NCBI GenBank assembly: GCA_963603365.1
Contig: CAVCMI010000025.1
Span: 1-64,000, forward strand
Direction: 5' to 3'
Length of the DNA: 64,000 nt
From: F23-D06 sp963603365
GTDB taxonomy: Bacteria > Bacteroidota > Bacteroidia > Bacteroidales > WCHB1-69
Below, one piece after another: positions 34,922 to 43,266 of this stretch; position 1 is the first letter of the stretch; each line of letters opens with the position of its first letter. The notes below the pieces were generated by a model. The model made no database searches and was not told the origin of the DNA. It worked only from the letters and a program-made list of their open reading frames with translations. The translations under genes were made by a program, and so were the position numbers.

Positions 34922-36481
34922 TTAGAACGGAAAGTCGCTGTCAGATTGGTCGTTGTCCGGAGCGGTCGAGAAGTCGTCGTTCATGCTGCTCTCCAGGATG
35001 TCAAAGTTTTGGTTAGGGCGGATTGAAATGTCGGTGAAGGTGTTGTCTGCTCCGCCATATGTTTGGTCAACGTCTGTAAATTTTGTGAATTGGCTGATGA
35101 AGCGCACTCTCACATCGCCGGTGCTTCCGTGGCGGTTCTTGGCAAACATGATTTCTGCCAGTCCTGCCGACGGGGTCTGGTCCTCAAAGGTGTCAATGTT
35201 GTAGTATTCAGGGCGGTAGAGGAAGAGAACCATGTCAGCATCTTGCTCAATAGACCCCGACTCGCGCAGGTCTGAAAGCATAGGCCGGCGGTTTCCGCCG
35301 CGCGTCTCTACCGACCGGTTCAACTGCGACAGCGCGATGATAGGCACGTTCAGTTCCTTTGCAAGCGCTTTCAGAGAACGTGAGATGGTGCTGATTTCCT
35401 GCTCGCGATTGCCGCCTTTGCCGGAAACATCATTGCTGCCTCGCATCAATTGCAGGTAGTCCACGATAACCATCTGGATGCCGTATTTGTGCTTGAGCCG
35501 TCTGCATTTCGCCCTGAGGTCGAATACCGTGAGGGCGGGCGTGTCGTCAATGATGAGGTTGGAACTCTGCAATGTTCCGATGCTCTCCACCAGTTTGATC
35601 CATTCGTTTTCAGAAAGGTCTCCCTTTGAGATGTGGTCAGAGGGGATGCCCGATTCCATCGAGAATAGGCGCTGCACCAATTGTGTGGCAGACATTTCGA
35701 GGGAGAAGAATGCCACAGGCATGTCTGCATCGATGGCGGCATTGCGCGCAATGGAGAGCACAAAGGAGGTTTTGCCCATGCCGGGACGGCCGGCTGCAAT
35801 GATGAGGTCCGACTTCTGCCAGCCGCCAGTCTTCTCGTCCAGGCTGCGTATGCCTGACGGTACGCCTTGCAACTGGTCCGAGTTCTTGCGGATTCTTTCC
35901 AGCTCGTCTAATGTGGAACTTACTACCTGATGAAGCAACCTGCTGTCCCTCTTGAAGTTGTTTTCGACAATGTTGAAAATTTTGCTCTCGGCGTTGTCGA
36001 GCAGGTCGAGCACGTCATTGCTCTCGTCGAATGAGTCTGAAATGATTTCGTTGCAGTTCCGGATGAGTTCACGGGCGACGAATTTCTCCATGATGATGCG
36101 CGCATGATACTCGACGTTGGCGGAAGAGGCGACCTGGTTGGTGAGGGAGGCAAGGTAAGAGGCTCCGCCAACCAAATCCAGCATCTTCTCTTTGCGGAGT
36201 TCGTTCGTTACCGTGAGCAAGTCTATAGGCTGCGCCTGCGAAAAGAGCGTTTCGATGGCATGGAAGATGTGTTGGTGCGCTTCCAGATAGAACATCTTCT
36301 CGGAGAGAAAGTCCAGCACGGAACTTACGGAGTTGTCGTTGAACATCAGCGCCCCCAATACGGCGGCCTCGAACTCAACCGCCTGTGGTGTGATCTTTCC
36401 GGCATTCCCCAAGGTGTTCTCAATGCGATTATAGGATAAGCCTTTTGAGACCTTGTTTTCGGTAACAAGTTTGTTTTCCAT
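34922..36481 (-). CDS. dnaB: Replicative DNA helicase DnaB
   Basis: The hexameric 5'-3' helicase of the replication fork. The N-terminal helical domain (about 30-130) starts PQAVEFEAAVLGALM. The RecA-like motor domain has Walker A GRPGMGKTS (231-239), Walker B VIVDYLQLM, and ALSQLNRSVETR. It ends with the usual DnaB region LFLYRPEYYN plus a short acidic tail finishing SDFPF. At 519 residues it is standard for Bacteroidota and has no intein. The upstream 147 bases contain only a one-mismatch -7 element on the minus strand near 36520. Confidence 0.96.
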   Translation of the reverse strand: MENKLVTENKVSKGLSYNRIENTLGNAGKITPQAVEFEAAVLGALMFNDNSVSSVLDFLSEKMFYLEAHQHIFHAIETLFSQAQPIDLLTVTNELRKEKMLDLVGGASYLASLTNQVASSANVEYHARIIMEKFVARELIRNCNEIISDSFDESNDVLDLLDNAESKIFNIVENNFKRDSRLLHQVVSSTLDELERIRKNSDQLQGVPSGIRSLDEKTGGWQKSDLIIAAGRPGMGKTSFVLSIARNAAIDADMPVAFFSLEMSATQLVQRLFSMESGIPSDHISKGDLSENEWIKLVESIGTLQSSNLIIDDTPALTVFDLRAKCRRLKHKYGIQMVIVDYLQLMRGSNDVSGKGGNREQEISTISRSLKALAKELNVPIIALSQLNRSVETRGGNRRPMLSDLRESGSIEQDADMVLFLYRPEYYNIDTFEDQTPSAGLAEIMFAKNRHGSTGDVRVRFISQFTKFTDVDQTYGGADNTFTDISIRPNQNFDILESSMNDDFSTAPDNDQSDSDFPF

Positions 36482-36628
36482 AAGTTATGTTTAAATAAAG
36501 AATGATGTCGATAGGATTGCAAAAGTCCGAAAAAAAAAGGAGAAGACACACGCTTCCCCGATAAACTTATGAACAAATGATGAGAGGACGGAAGATGGTT
36601 TTAAGGAAGAGACCCGTCAACGGAGGTG

Positions 36629-38830
36629 TCAGGGAAGCAGGTTGTCGAGCAGTTGGAGGTATTCGGCCGACTCGTCAAGAATCTGCTTGATGGCCGCATT
36701 GTCGCTGAGTTTACCTATGACAGCGTCTTTTTCGGCCTCGTTGCGGAATGTGGCGTTCCGGAACTCGTTGTCGTAGTCTTTCTTGCGCGTGACAAACACC
36801 TGGTCGCAGATGAACTGCTGTATCCGTTTGGCTTCGGCAACGGCATTGTGCCACATCTCGTCTGTCAGCCCGGCGACTTCATTGCCGTAGAGCGTGAGGA
36901 GGGAGAAGTATGAATGGCGCAGTTTCTCTTTCGGGTATGAGTCCCAGATCTCGTCATAGCGACCGTGTATTTCATCCCACGAGTTGAGTACGTTGCTGTT
37001 GATGTCGCGGATGAGGTTCTGGACATCATAGTTGTGCATCAGTTGCCCTCCCATATTGACCCATGGGTCTTTCATATTGTTTTTGAACTCAAGGGCGAGG
37101 TCGCGGATGCCGGTGCCGGGGTTGTCTTTCAGATAAAGGGCGATGTTTCGGACGGCATAAAAGACAATCATGTCAGCGTAGGCGTTGTAGGCCTCTACGG
37201 GCTTGATGATGTGGACTTTGCGTTTGCTGCATTCTGTCCCTTCGCCGTAAACCGTTATTTTGCGGACCTTTTCGGGTTCGTGTTCCAACAATTGTTTGCC
37301 CGTTGCCCGAAGTGTGTCGTTGTCGGCCGGCAGGTCGCGTTCTGTGGCATTCAGGTATGATTTGGCTGTCCAGAGTTCCAGCAGTTTCCTGCCCTCCAGC
37401 ACCTCTTCGATAGTGTCGGGTGCGAAAGACTCGAACTCAATATGCTGGATTTTCCGTTTGCGGATGTCGCGGCTGCGGTATTTGGCGGCGTTGCGGGCAA
37501 TGGCGAACATATTGTACATCCACCAATAGGCGGGCATCACTTCCAGTACATTGTCGGACACGTTGTTGTTGACGAGGCTGAACGGCAGTTGAATGTTCAG
37601 CTCGTGCGGGTAATCTCCCTTTGAGAGCAGGGTGAACGAGGCGAACTTGGAGGAGTGTTTGACGCTGGAGCATAGTCCGGGCCAGAAGCCGCGTCCAGCT
37701 ACGATCTCGCCGTCGGTGGCACGGCTGTTGTGGTTAGACCCGATGGTGGCACCTGCCGCCATATTGCTTTGTCCCATCACGCAGGCAGATATGAGAAACG
37801 AATTGTTGTGGTGTTGTTCGTGCGCCGGGAATATGAGGTTGTTGAGCACTTCACAGCACGAGATGGTTGAATTGTCGCCCAACACGGAGTAAACCACTCT
37901 TGCGCCGTATTTGAGGGTGCAGTTGTCGCCTAATACAAACCGGGTGGCAACGGCAGAGTAGAAGATGTGGCATCCGTATCCGGCAATGCCGTTCACCATT
38001 ATCACGCCCTCGCCGATCTGGGTCGGCTCTTCTTTTGAGGAGTTGACAGTGATGTTCTTGAGTTTGTTGGCGCCTTTAATGTAACAGTAAGGCCCGATTT
38101 TGGCGTCTTTCAGAATCCAGGTGTTCTTGATGACGCAAGCCTCCCCGATGGTGCCGTAATAGCCCCGGTGGCTGTCCATGCTGTTTTGGGTGATTTCTTT
38201 GAGCCGTGTCTGCAATTGCTTGTTGTCGGCATATTTTGCCCACAGGTATGCGTCGGCGGTGATCATGCCGTCAAAGGGCAGGATGGCGCGTCCGCCGTTT
38301 TCGTTCATCACGTCCATCCAGATGCGGACATTCTCCGGCTCGCCCTCTTTGATGATGCCGTTGCCGAACTTGGCATGGTTGGTGTTCGATATTTCCTGGA
38401 TGTTGAATAGGATGCAGCGGTCCCCGATGATGTAATTGGCCATATAATGCACGTCGTGGATGGCCACGTCATCGCCGATGTCGCACGATATGATGCTGCT
38501 TCCCGTGATGCCGGCCGGCAGCCTGAGGTCATGATATTGCAAGGTCACTTTCCGTATGCGCCCGATGCGTACCATGCCGAAGAAATGGTTGTTGCGCACC
38601 ATGTTGGTGTCAAATATGTCGGTGACCCAAAGGTCGTCCCAGTTGGAACAGGTGTTCCCGTTGATGACCAGTCGCTCTATCTCGTCAGAACGCAGATGAC
38701 GCCAGCCCGTATCCGGCATTTTTGCCTGCAAGTTGCGGAAATAGAACTCGTCGTGGCCGTCGTGCAGATATTGGCTGTCTATGAAATTCTTGTGGATGCG
38801 GTCGTATGGGAGTATGGTTACGTTGTCCAT
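36629..38830 (-). CDS. DUF4954 family protein with left-handed beta-helix
   Basis: A 733-residue protein of a Bacteroidota-restricted family without known function. The N-terminal 100 residues are unique to it (GHDEFYFRNLQAKMP, WRHLRSDEIERLVINGN). About 100-400 is a run of imperfect hexapeptide repeats (GDDVAIHDVHYMANYIIGD, IGPYCYIKGANKLKNI, LGDNCTLKYGARVVYSVLGD) that fold as a left-handed beta-helix, as in acyl- and nucleotidyl-sugar transferases. The rest is helical and hydrophilic. There is no signal peptide. A role as a sugar-phosphate-binding or acyltransferase-like enzyme is a guess from fold only. Confidence 0.88.
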   Translation of the reverse strand: MDNVTILPYDRIHKNFIDSQYLHDGHDEFYFRNLQAKMPDTGWRHLRSDEIERLVINGNTCSNWDDLWVTDIFDTNMVRNNHFFGMVRIGRIRKVTLQYHDLRLPAGITGSSIISCDIGDDVAIHDVHYMANYIIGDRCILFNIQEISNTNHAKFGNGIIKEGEPENVRIWMDVMNENGGRAILPFDGMITADAYLWAKYADNKQLQTRLKEITQNSMDSHRGYYGTIGEACVIKNTWILKDAKIGPYCYIKGANKLKNITVNSSKEEPTQIGEGVIMVNGIAGYGCHIFYSAVATRFVLGDNCTLKYGARVVYSVLGDNSTISCCEVLNNLIFPAHEQHHNNSFLISACVMGQSNMAAGATIGSNHNSRATDGEIVAGRGFWPGLCSSVKHSSKFASFTLLSKGDYPHELNIQLPFSLVNNNVSDNVLEVMPAYWWMYNMFAIARNAAKYRSRDIRKRKIQHIEFESFAPDTIEEVLEGRKLLELWTAKSYLNATERDLPADNDTLRATGKQLLEHEPEKVRKITVYGEGTECSKRKVHIIKPVEAYNAYADMIVFYAVRNIALYLKDNPGTGIRDLALEFKNNMKDPWVNMGGQLMHNYDVQNLIRDINSNVLNSWDEIHGRYDEIWDSYPKEKLRHSYFSLLTLYGNEVAGLTDEMWHNAVAEAKRIQQFICDQVFVTRKKDYDNEFRNATFRNEAEKDAVIGKLSDNAAIKQILDESAEYLQLLDNLLP

Positions 38831-38908
38831 TGCGTATTGTTGTTTGTTGTGTCAGATTACAATGCTTGATGTAGAAAGAAAGTCCGATGGTTGTACCTTA
38901 AAAGGCTG

Positions 38909-38916
38909 CAAAAATA
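38909..38916 (-). promoter_or_regulatory. -7 element for the DUF4954 gene
   Basis: Minus-strand TATTTTTG, exact to consensus, about 79 bases before the start. The nearest upstream TTG is 15 bases away, closer than the usual 19-21. Confidence 0.5.
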
Positions 38917-39029
38917 ACATTTTCGGAAAAACAATGCGGAATCATCCTAATGCCGATGTTCTTTGTGGTAATATTCAAGTAGCCGTGGGTTGACATGTTG
39001 TCAAAGTCTGCGTTTTTCGAGACGGCAAA

Positions 39030-39698
39030 TCAATCTTTTCCCGAAAGCACTATCACGAATTCTCCTTTCACCTCTTTTTTAGAGAAATGTTCGATGGCTT
39101 CTGACAAGGTGCCTCTGAAGGTGTCCGCATATATTTTGGATATTTCTCTGGAGATTGAGATGCGGCGGTCTGGTCCCATGATTTCGGACATTTTTTCCAG
39201 CGACTTGAGCAGACGGTGCGGGGATTCATACAATACGGAGGTCTCTTCAGTTTCCGAAAGGCGTTTCAGGAGGCTCTCTTTTCCTTTTTTGTGGGGCAGG
39301 AAGCCGTGGAAATAGAAACTGCTGCATGGCAGCCCCGACTGAATGAGCGCCGGCACGAAAGCCGTGGCGCCGGGGAGGCACTCCACATCTATGCCCTCGG
39401 AGATACATGCCCGTACCAGCAAATAGCCGGGGTCGGAGATGCCCGGAGTGCCCGCATCACTCACCAGCGACACTTGGCTGAGTCCCTTTATCTGGCTGAC
39501 ATAGTGTGCGGTTTGCCCATGCTCGTTGAAGATGTGATAGGGTGCGCAGCGTTGTACAATGTTGTAATGCCTAAGCAGGTTTCCGGTGGTGCGGGTGTCT
39601 TCGCAGAGTATCAGGTCTGACCCCCTAAGGACGTTAAGCGCCCGGAGCGTGATGTCTTCCATGTTCCCTATCGGGGTCGGTACAATGTAGAGTTTCAT
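39030..39698 (-). CDS. rsmI: 16S rRNA (cytidine1402-2'-O)-methyltransferase RsmI
   Basis: RsmI methylates the ribose of C1402 in the decoding centre. From the ATG at 39698 it has 222 residues and starts KLYIVPTPIGNMEDITLRAL, the family hallmark. LCEDTRTTGNLLRHY, SDAGTPGISDPGYLLV and LPGATAFVPALIQSGLP make up the SAM-binding tetrapyrrole-methylase fold. An upstream ATG at 39776 would run the gene through a terminator and into the tRNA gene, so it is rejected. It has no obvious own promoter and may depend on read-through past the tRNA terminator. Confidence 0.95.
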   Translation of the reverse strand: MKLYIVPTPIGNMEDITLRALNVLRGSDLILCEDTRTTGNLLRHYNIVQRCAPYHIFNEHGQTAHYVSQIKGLSQVSLVSDAGTPGISDPGYLLVRACISEGIDVECLPGATAFVPALIQSGLPCSSFYFHGFLPHKKGKESLLKRLSETEETSVLYESPHRLLKSLEKMSEIMGPDRRISISREISKIYADTFRGTLSEAIEHFSKKEVKGEFVIVLSGKD

Positions 39699-39712
39699 TA
39701 TTATGTGGTTTA

Positions 39713-39744
39713 TAAAAAGAAAAGAGGAGCCTTTGTGGCTCCTC
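39713..39744 (-). terminator. Terminator directly after tRNA-Leu
   Basis: GAGGAGCC (39724-39731) and GGCTCCTC (39737-39744) form an eight-pair stem with a five-base loop. On the minus strand the stem is followed by a T-rich run (complement of 39713-39723). It starts four bases after the tRNA 3' end. Confidence 0.88.
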
Positions 39745-39747
39745 CGG

Positions 39748-39829
39748 TGCCCGGAACAGGACTTGAACCTGCACACCTCGCGGCATACGCACCTGAAACG
39801 TACGTGTCTACCAATTCCACCATCCGGGC
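39748..39829 (-). tRNA. tRNA-Leu(CAG)
   Basis: Minus-strand cloverleaf of 82 bases: acceptor arms GCCCGGA and TCCGGGC, D-arm with AATTGGTAGA, anticodon stem TACGT/GCGTA around the loop TTCAGGT with anticodon CAG, a long variable arm (GCCGCGAGGT region) typical of leucine tRNAs, and T-loop GTTCAAGTC. The discriminator is A. The terminal CCA is not fully encoded (the genome reads CCG). Its first base is the last base of the queG stop codon. Confidence 0.95.
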
Positions 39830-40740
39830 TAGGTAGTTTTTTGTTTAGTCAATATCGCACGACTTATCTTATCATACTTCCTCCGTGCGACGGGAGTGTT
39901 TCCAAAATAAGTTTTGAAATCCTCAACAGTGAGTGTTTCCAAATCCTCATTTTTGAGTTGCAAAAATAAAGAACTTTCCGGTACGCTCGGCAAGGGTTGA
40001 CAATTTTTTTTGTTGCGGGGGCAAACGTCTTGGCAACAGTCGCAGCCGAAGAGCAGAGGACTCTTTTCAAATACTTCAAAATCAGTGTTTTTATTCTCTA
40101 TTGTTTGGTATGCAAAACAGCGTTCAGCATACAGTTTGTAGGGCTCGAGCGCGTGTGCCGGACAGTGGTCAATGCATAGCCGGCAGTCGCCGCAGTCTGA
40201 TTTTTTCGGAGAATCATACGCGTCTGTCACGCAATTTGTCAATATGGTCCCGATTACGAAAAAGGAGCCCTGGTCGTTGTGGACGAGGCTGTTTTTGCCG
40301 ATGCAGCCCACCCCCGCCGTCGCCGCCCAGTTCTTTTCGGAGATGCAGGAACTGTCCACTGTGATCCGGCTTTGCATGCCGGGGCTGTGCTTTTCAAGTG
40401 CGGCCAGCATTTGCTGTGCTTTCCTTTTTACAAGTGTGTGGTAGTCTTCTATCCAGGTGAAGCGCGCCATCCGGTACTTGTCGCTGGCGGGCGTGCCGGC
40501 AATGCGGTAGTCAAGTGTGAGAACGATTACACTGCGGCAGCCGGGCAACAGCAACTCGGGGTTGAAACGTTTGTCGATGTCCCTTTCCAGAAAGTGCATG
40601 TCTGCCTGACGCCCGTCAGCCAGTGCCTCTGCGAAAAGCTGTTTGGCCTCGGCAAGTTCGCCTGCAGGGGCAATGCCGCATGCGGAGAATCCGGATGCAA
40701 GGGCTGCTGCCTTGACTGCGGTGGACGGGAGTGTGGTCAA
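39829..40740 (-). CDS. queG: Epoxyqueuosine reductase
   Basis: QueG reduces epoxyqueuosine to queuosine in the wobble position of tRNA-Tyr, His, Asn and Asp, using cobalamin and two 4Fe-4S clusters. In the 303 residues the proposed catalytic Asp129 lies in TVDSSCISEKNWAA, followed by AGVGCIGKNSL. Cluster ligands are Cys183, Cys186, Cys189, Cys193 and Cys233, Cys235/236, Cys240. The C-terminal HEAT-like part of longer homologues is missing, as in many Bacteroidota. Its start overlaps the end of the DUF4292 gene by four bases, and its TAG stop shares a base with the tRNA-Leu gene, so the tRNA must be processed from the same transcript. Confidence 0.94.
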   Translation of the reverse strand: MTTLPSTAVKAAALASGFSACGIAPAGELAEAKQLFAEALADGRQADMHFLERDIDKRFNPELLLPGCRSVIVLTLDYRIAGTPASDKYRMARFTWIEDYHTLVKRKAQQMLAALEKHSPGMQSRITVDSSCISEKNWAATAGVGCIGKNSLVHNDQGSFFVIGTILTNCVTDAYDSPKKSDCGDCRLCIDHCPAHALEPYKLYAERCFAYQTIENKNTDFEVFEKSPLLFGCDCCQDVCPRNKKNCQPLPSVPESSLFLQLKNEDLETLTVEDFKTYFGNTPVARRKYDKISRAILTKQKTT

Positions 40741-41390
40741 AACGACAGTTTTTTGAATTTCTTTGGGATGCGTATGCCTGTAGGCCCAGGCATGTTGAAA
40801 CGCACGACTTTAATGCGGGCGGTTATTTCTATGAGCCGGTCAAGGTCTTGCAGTCGCAGGGTCGTGAAGAAGGAACGGGCGGAATCCATGGCTGCGTAGT
40901 CGTGGTAGGAGCAGGAAAAGCCGGTGTTGGCCAGCGCTTTTTCGCCGTCTCCGTTAAAGATGTCTTGAAGGTTTTTGAGACTGACGGGCCTTTTGAGCAT
41001 TCTGTGCAGCGGGGCATACGAACCTTTGTAATATTGGGATGTCAGCATGTTGACGTAGGTGACGGTGTCGGGGGTACACACGATGCGCATCACTTCGATG
41101 CCGTGGGCGTTGACGTTGAGGTAGAGGATGCTGTCAATCCGGTTCACATAATAGAAGCTGCAGCTTCTCACGCCTCCGGTGTCGGCAATGTCAGCCTTGC
41201 CCCGGTATGAAATCCAGCGGTAACTGCGGGCCAAGGGCGGCAAGGTGTCAAGGTTTTCATACTCCGTGCTTTGAGTGTCTGATGTGTCAGGCAGCGACTG
41301 CGCCGGCAACAACAAGGGAAGCCCCGCAAGAAGAAGCAGCCACCAGATCTTAAGGTTCGGACGGGGATTGTGGGGATTGTATTTCTGCAT
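40737..41390 (-). CDS. Secreted DUF4292-like protein
   Basis: A 217-residue exported protein resembling DUF4292, a Bacteroidota family with a LolA-like lipoprotein-carrier fold. The N-terminal signal is IWWLLLLAGLPLLLPAQ after a polar head. Most relatives are lipoproteins, but no lipobox cysteine is present here, so it should be periplasmic and soluble. The mature part has the beta-strand pattern YRWISYRGKADI, YYVNRIDSILYLNVNAHGIE, RIVCTPDTVTYVNMLTSQYY and the family's closing TTLRLQDLDRLIEITAR. It is the first gene of an apparent DUF4292-queG-tRNA-Leu transcript. Confidence 0.75.
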   Translation of the reverse strand: MQKYNPHNPRPNLKIWWLLLLAGLPLLLPAQSLPDTSDTQSTEYENLDTLPPLARSYRWISYRGKADIADTGGVRSCSFYYVNRIDSILYLNVNAHGIEVMRIVCTPDTVTYVNMLTSQYYKGSYAPLHRMLKRPVSLKNLQDIFNGDGEKALANTGFSCSYHDYAAMDSARSFFTTLRLQDLDRLIEITARIKVVRFNMPGPTGIRIPKKFKKLSF

Positions 41391-41464
41391 GGTCGGTGTT
41401 GTTCGTGTTTCGTATAAAGAGCCCCTCCTTTACAGACTTCGGGGCTTGTGGTGTCAAGGTCAGA

Positions 41465-41496
41465 AATGGCGGATGCCGTACGGCATCCCTGCCATT
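41465..41496. repeat. Long perfect dyad in the leader of the DUF4292-queG-tRNA operon
   Basis: GGATGCCGT and ACGGCATCC (41471-41488) form an exact 18-base palindrome. Outside it AATGGC (41465-41470) pairs with GCCATT (41491-41496), leaving only CT (41489-41490) unpaired. As RNA on the minus strand this would be a hairpin of about 13 pairs with a GTAC loop, 10-20 bases after the predicted transcription start. Confidence 0.75.
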
Positions 41497-41513
41497 GTTC
41501 TGTCTTGAGGCTG

Positions 41514-41521
41514 CAAAAGTA
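41514..41521 (-). promoter_or_regulatory. -7 element for the DUF4292-queG-tRNA-Leu transcript
   Basis: Minus-strand TACTTTTG, exact to TAnnTTTG. It would start an RNA with a leader of roughly 115 bases that begins with the dyad at 41465-41496. No TTG at the -33 position. Confidence 0.45.
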
Positions 41522-41834
41522 TTCCTTTTTTTCGTGAAACGGCATCAGATGCCCCTGTTTTTTCGGACGCCGCATCTTTGAGACACTCGCTCGCCCGGTT
41601 GTCTCTGTAAAAGTCAAGGGCAAGGATGGCATCGGGGAGGTGCGGAATGTCAAAAGGTCTTTTGCGTCCGGTTTTTTGCCGGAATGACACGATGCCCGAG
41701 GAGGCCGAGATCGGACAGAGGGGGGCTACAAATAGTTACTTTTTAATCGATAATGATATAAAATACAGACATACAATAAGATAACCAACAATCATTTTTT
41801 CAATCGCAAAAAAAGGAGCGAATTAAAAAAATGA

Positions 41835-41842
41835 TACTTTTG
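41835..41842 (+). promoter_or_regulatory. -7 element for the dehydrogenase-thiolase pair
   Basis: TACTTTTG matches TAnnTTTG exactly and is about 92 bases before the ATG at 41935. The -33 region is T/A-rich without TTG. Confidence 0.45.
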
Positions 41843-41934
41843 CCGCGCCGATTTCTCCGGGCTTTGGCTAAAGGACTTCACAGAACCCAGGGAATCCGGT
41901 GTACGATTGTTAATCATGAAGTCCGGTGTTATAT

Positions 41935-43239
41935 ATGGAAATTAAAACTGTCACTGTGTTGGGGGCAAACGGAACAATGGGCATGAATGTTTCTGCAATA
42001 TTCGCGTCTTTTGGACAAGCCACCGTGTATATGGTGAGCCGTGACCTGGAAAAATCGAAGAAAGCTGTATTGAAAGCCGGAAAGACTGTTAAGGCTGACA
42101 GCATTGTGAACCACCTGATACCGGTGGACTACAGTTCGCTTGCTGAATGTGTAAGCAAGTCTGACCTCGTGTTCGAGAGTGCAGCAGAGAATATGGAGTT
42201 GAAGAGGGACCTTCATTCCCGGATTGGCAAAAGTCTCCGCAAAGGCGCCGTCGCCTGCACGGGATCTTCCGGTCTCTCTATAACCAAATTGGCCGAGTGC
42301 TATCCTGAAGAGCTCAGAAGCCAGTTCTTCGGCATCCATTTCTTTAATCCGCCATACCAACTGACCCTTTGCGAACTTACGGCTTCGCCCTATTCCGACA
42401 AACTGCTGTACGGGAAAATCAAAGAGTATCTCACCGGTGTCCTTTACCGAACGGTGGCTGAAAGCAAAGACTTCCCCGCGTTCCTCGGAAACCGCATCGG
42501 CTTTTATGTGATGAACGAGGCCTTGCAGTATGCTGAGAAATATGCTGACAAGGGCGGTGTTGATTACATTGACGCAATTCTGGGACCATTCTCCGGCCGT
42601 ACTATGCCGCCGATTACTACGGCTGATTTCGTCGGTCTGGATGTTCACAAGGCTATTGTAGATAATCTTTACGAGAATACGAATGATTATGTGCATGAGG
42701 CTTTTGTGCTGCCCGCATACGTCCAGCATCTGATAGGCCAGAATAAATTGGGCAGGAAGTCAGGCGAGGGCTTGTACAAACTTGTCCGCAACGAAAACGG
42801 TGAAAAGAGGCAAATGGTTTATGACATCAGGACTGATTCTTTCCGCGATGTCGTCAAATACGACTTCCCTTTCGCAGACAAAATGAAGAACTGCCTTAAG
42901 GAAAGCGATTACGACGGCGCTTTCAGAGCGTTGGTAGAGGACAATTCGCAGGAAGCAAAGATTTGCCTTGAGTTCCTGCTCCGCTATGTTGTATATGGCC
43001 TCTATACGGCCGAGCATGTAGGTTTTGACATTATGGTGGCTGATGACGTGATGGCAACCGGTTTCACCTGGTGTCCTCCCTTTGCGATGATGGAGGCTTT
43101 CTCCAAGGTGTGCGATTTGCCACAGCTGATGAAGTCGCATCTGACCCCTGAAACCATGCAACAGGTGGATCTTGACCGCATCATTGCTGAACACAAGCGC
43201 TCAAAATATGACTACAGACCATTCTTTAAGGCAAAATAA
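41935..43239 (+). CDS. 3-hydroxyacyl-CoA dehydrogenase
   Basis: NAD-dependent oxidation of 3-hydroxyacyl-CoA to 3-ketoacyl-CoA. The 434 residues start with a Rossmann fold whose glycine loop reads VLGANGTMGMNVSAI (8-22), and continue with GIHFFNPPYQLTLCELTASP, the substrate and catalytic-His segment of this family, and FLGNRIGFYVMNEALQ at the domain junction. It is longer than the ~280-residue single-unit enzymes, with a second C-terminal helical repeat (ADDVMATGFTWCPPFAMME), as in bifunctional FadB-type proteins but without the hydratase half. A GTG nine bases upstream is a possible start, but the ATG is preferred. The thiolase follows after 27 bases. Confidence 0.9.
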   Translation: MEIKTVTVLGANGTMGMNVSAIFASFGQATVYMVSRDLEKSKKAVLKAGKTVKADSIVNHLIPVDYSSLAECVSKSDLVFESAAENMELKRDLHSRIGKSLRKGAVACTGSSGLSITKLAECYPEELRSQFFGIHFFNPPYQLTLCELTASPYSDKLLYGKIKEYLTGVLYRTVAESKDFPAFLGNRIGFYVMNEALQYAEKYADKGGVDYIDAILGPFSGRTMPPITTADFVGLDVHKAIVDNLYENTNDYVHEAFVLPAYVQHLIGQNKLGRKSGEGLYKLVRNENGEKRQMVYDIRTDSFRDVVKYDFPFADKMKNCLKESDYDGAFRALVEDNSQEAKICLEFLLRYVVYGLYTAEHVGFDIMVADDVMATGFTWCPPFAMMEAFSKVCDLPQLMKSHLTPETMQQVDLDRIIAEHKRSKYDYRPFFKAK

Positions 43240-43266
43240 GTTTAACAGGACAAGATTTAGTTAGAT

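Larger units (their letters stand above)
41391..41934. other. Long intergenic region between divergent operons
   Basis: These 544 bases contain no convincing gene; short frames on both strands lack starts, motifs and family likeness. The region holds a minus-strand -7 element (41514-41521), a 32-base dyad (41465-41496), a plus-strand -7 element (41835-41842), and a direct repeat TCCGGTGT at about 41895 and 41922 in front of the dehydrogenase. Bases 41530-41740 show nothing else I can name. Confidence 0.6.

Noticed and set aside
40279..40899. Plus-strand open frame opposite queG
   Set aside because: queG has all its cluster cysteines and the frame only mirrors them.
41465..41496. preQ1 riboswitch upstream of queG
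   Set aside because: It is a simple perfect dyad without the pseudoknot tail, and the first gene downstream is the DUF4292 gene, not queG.
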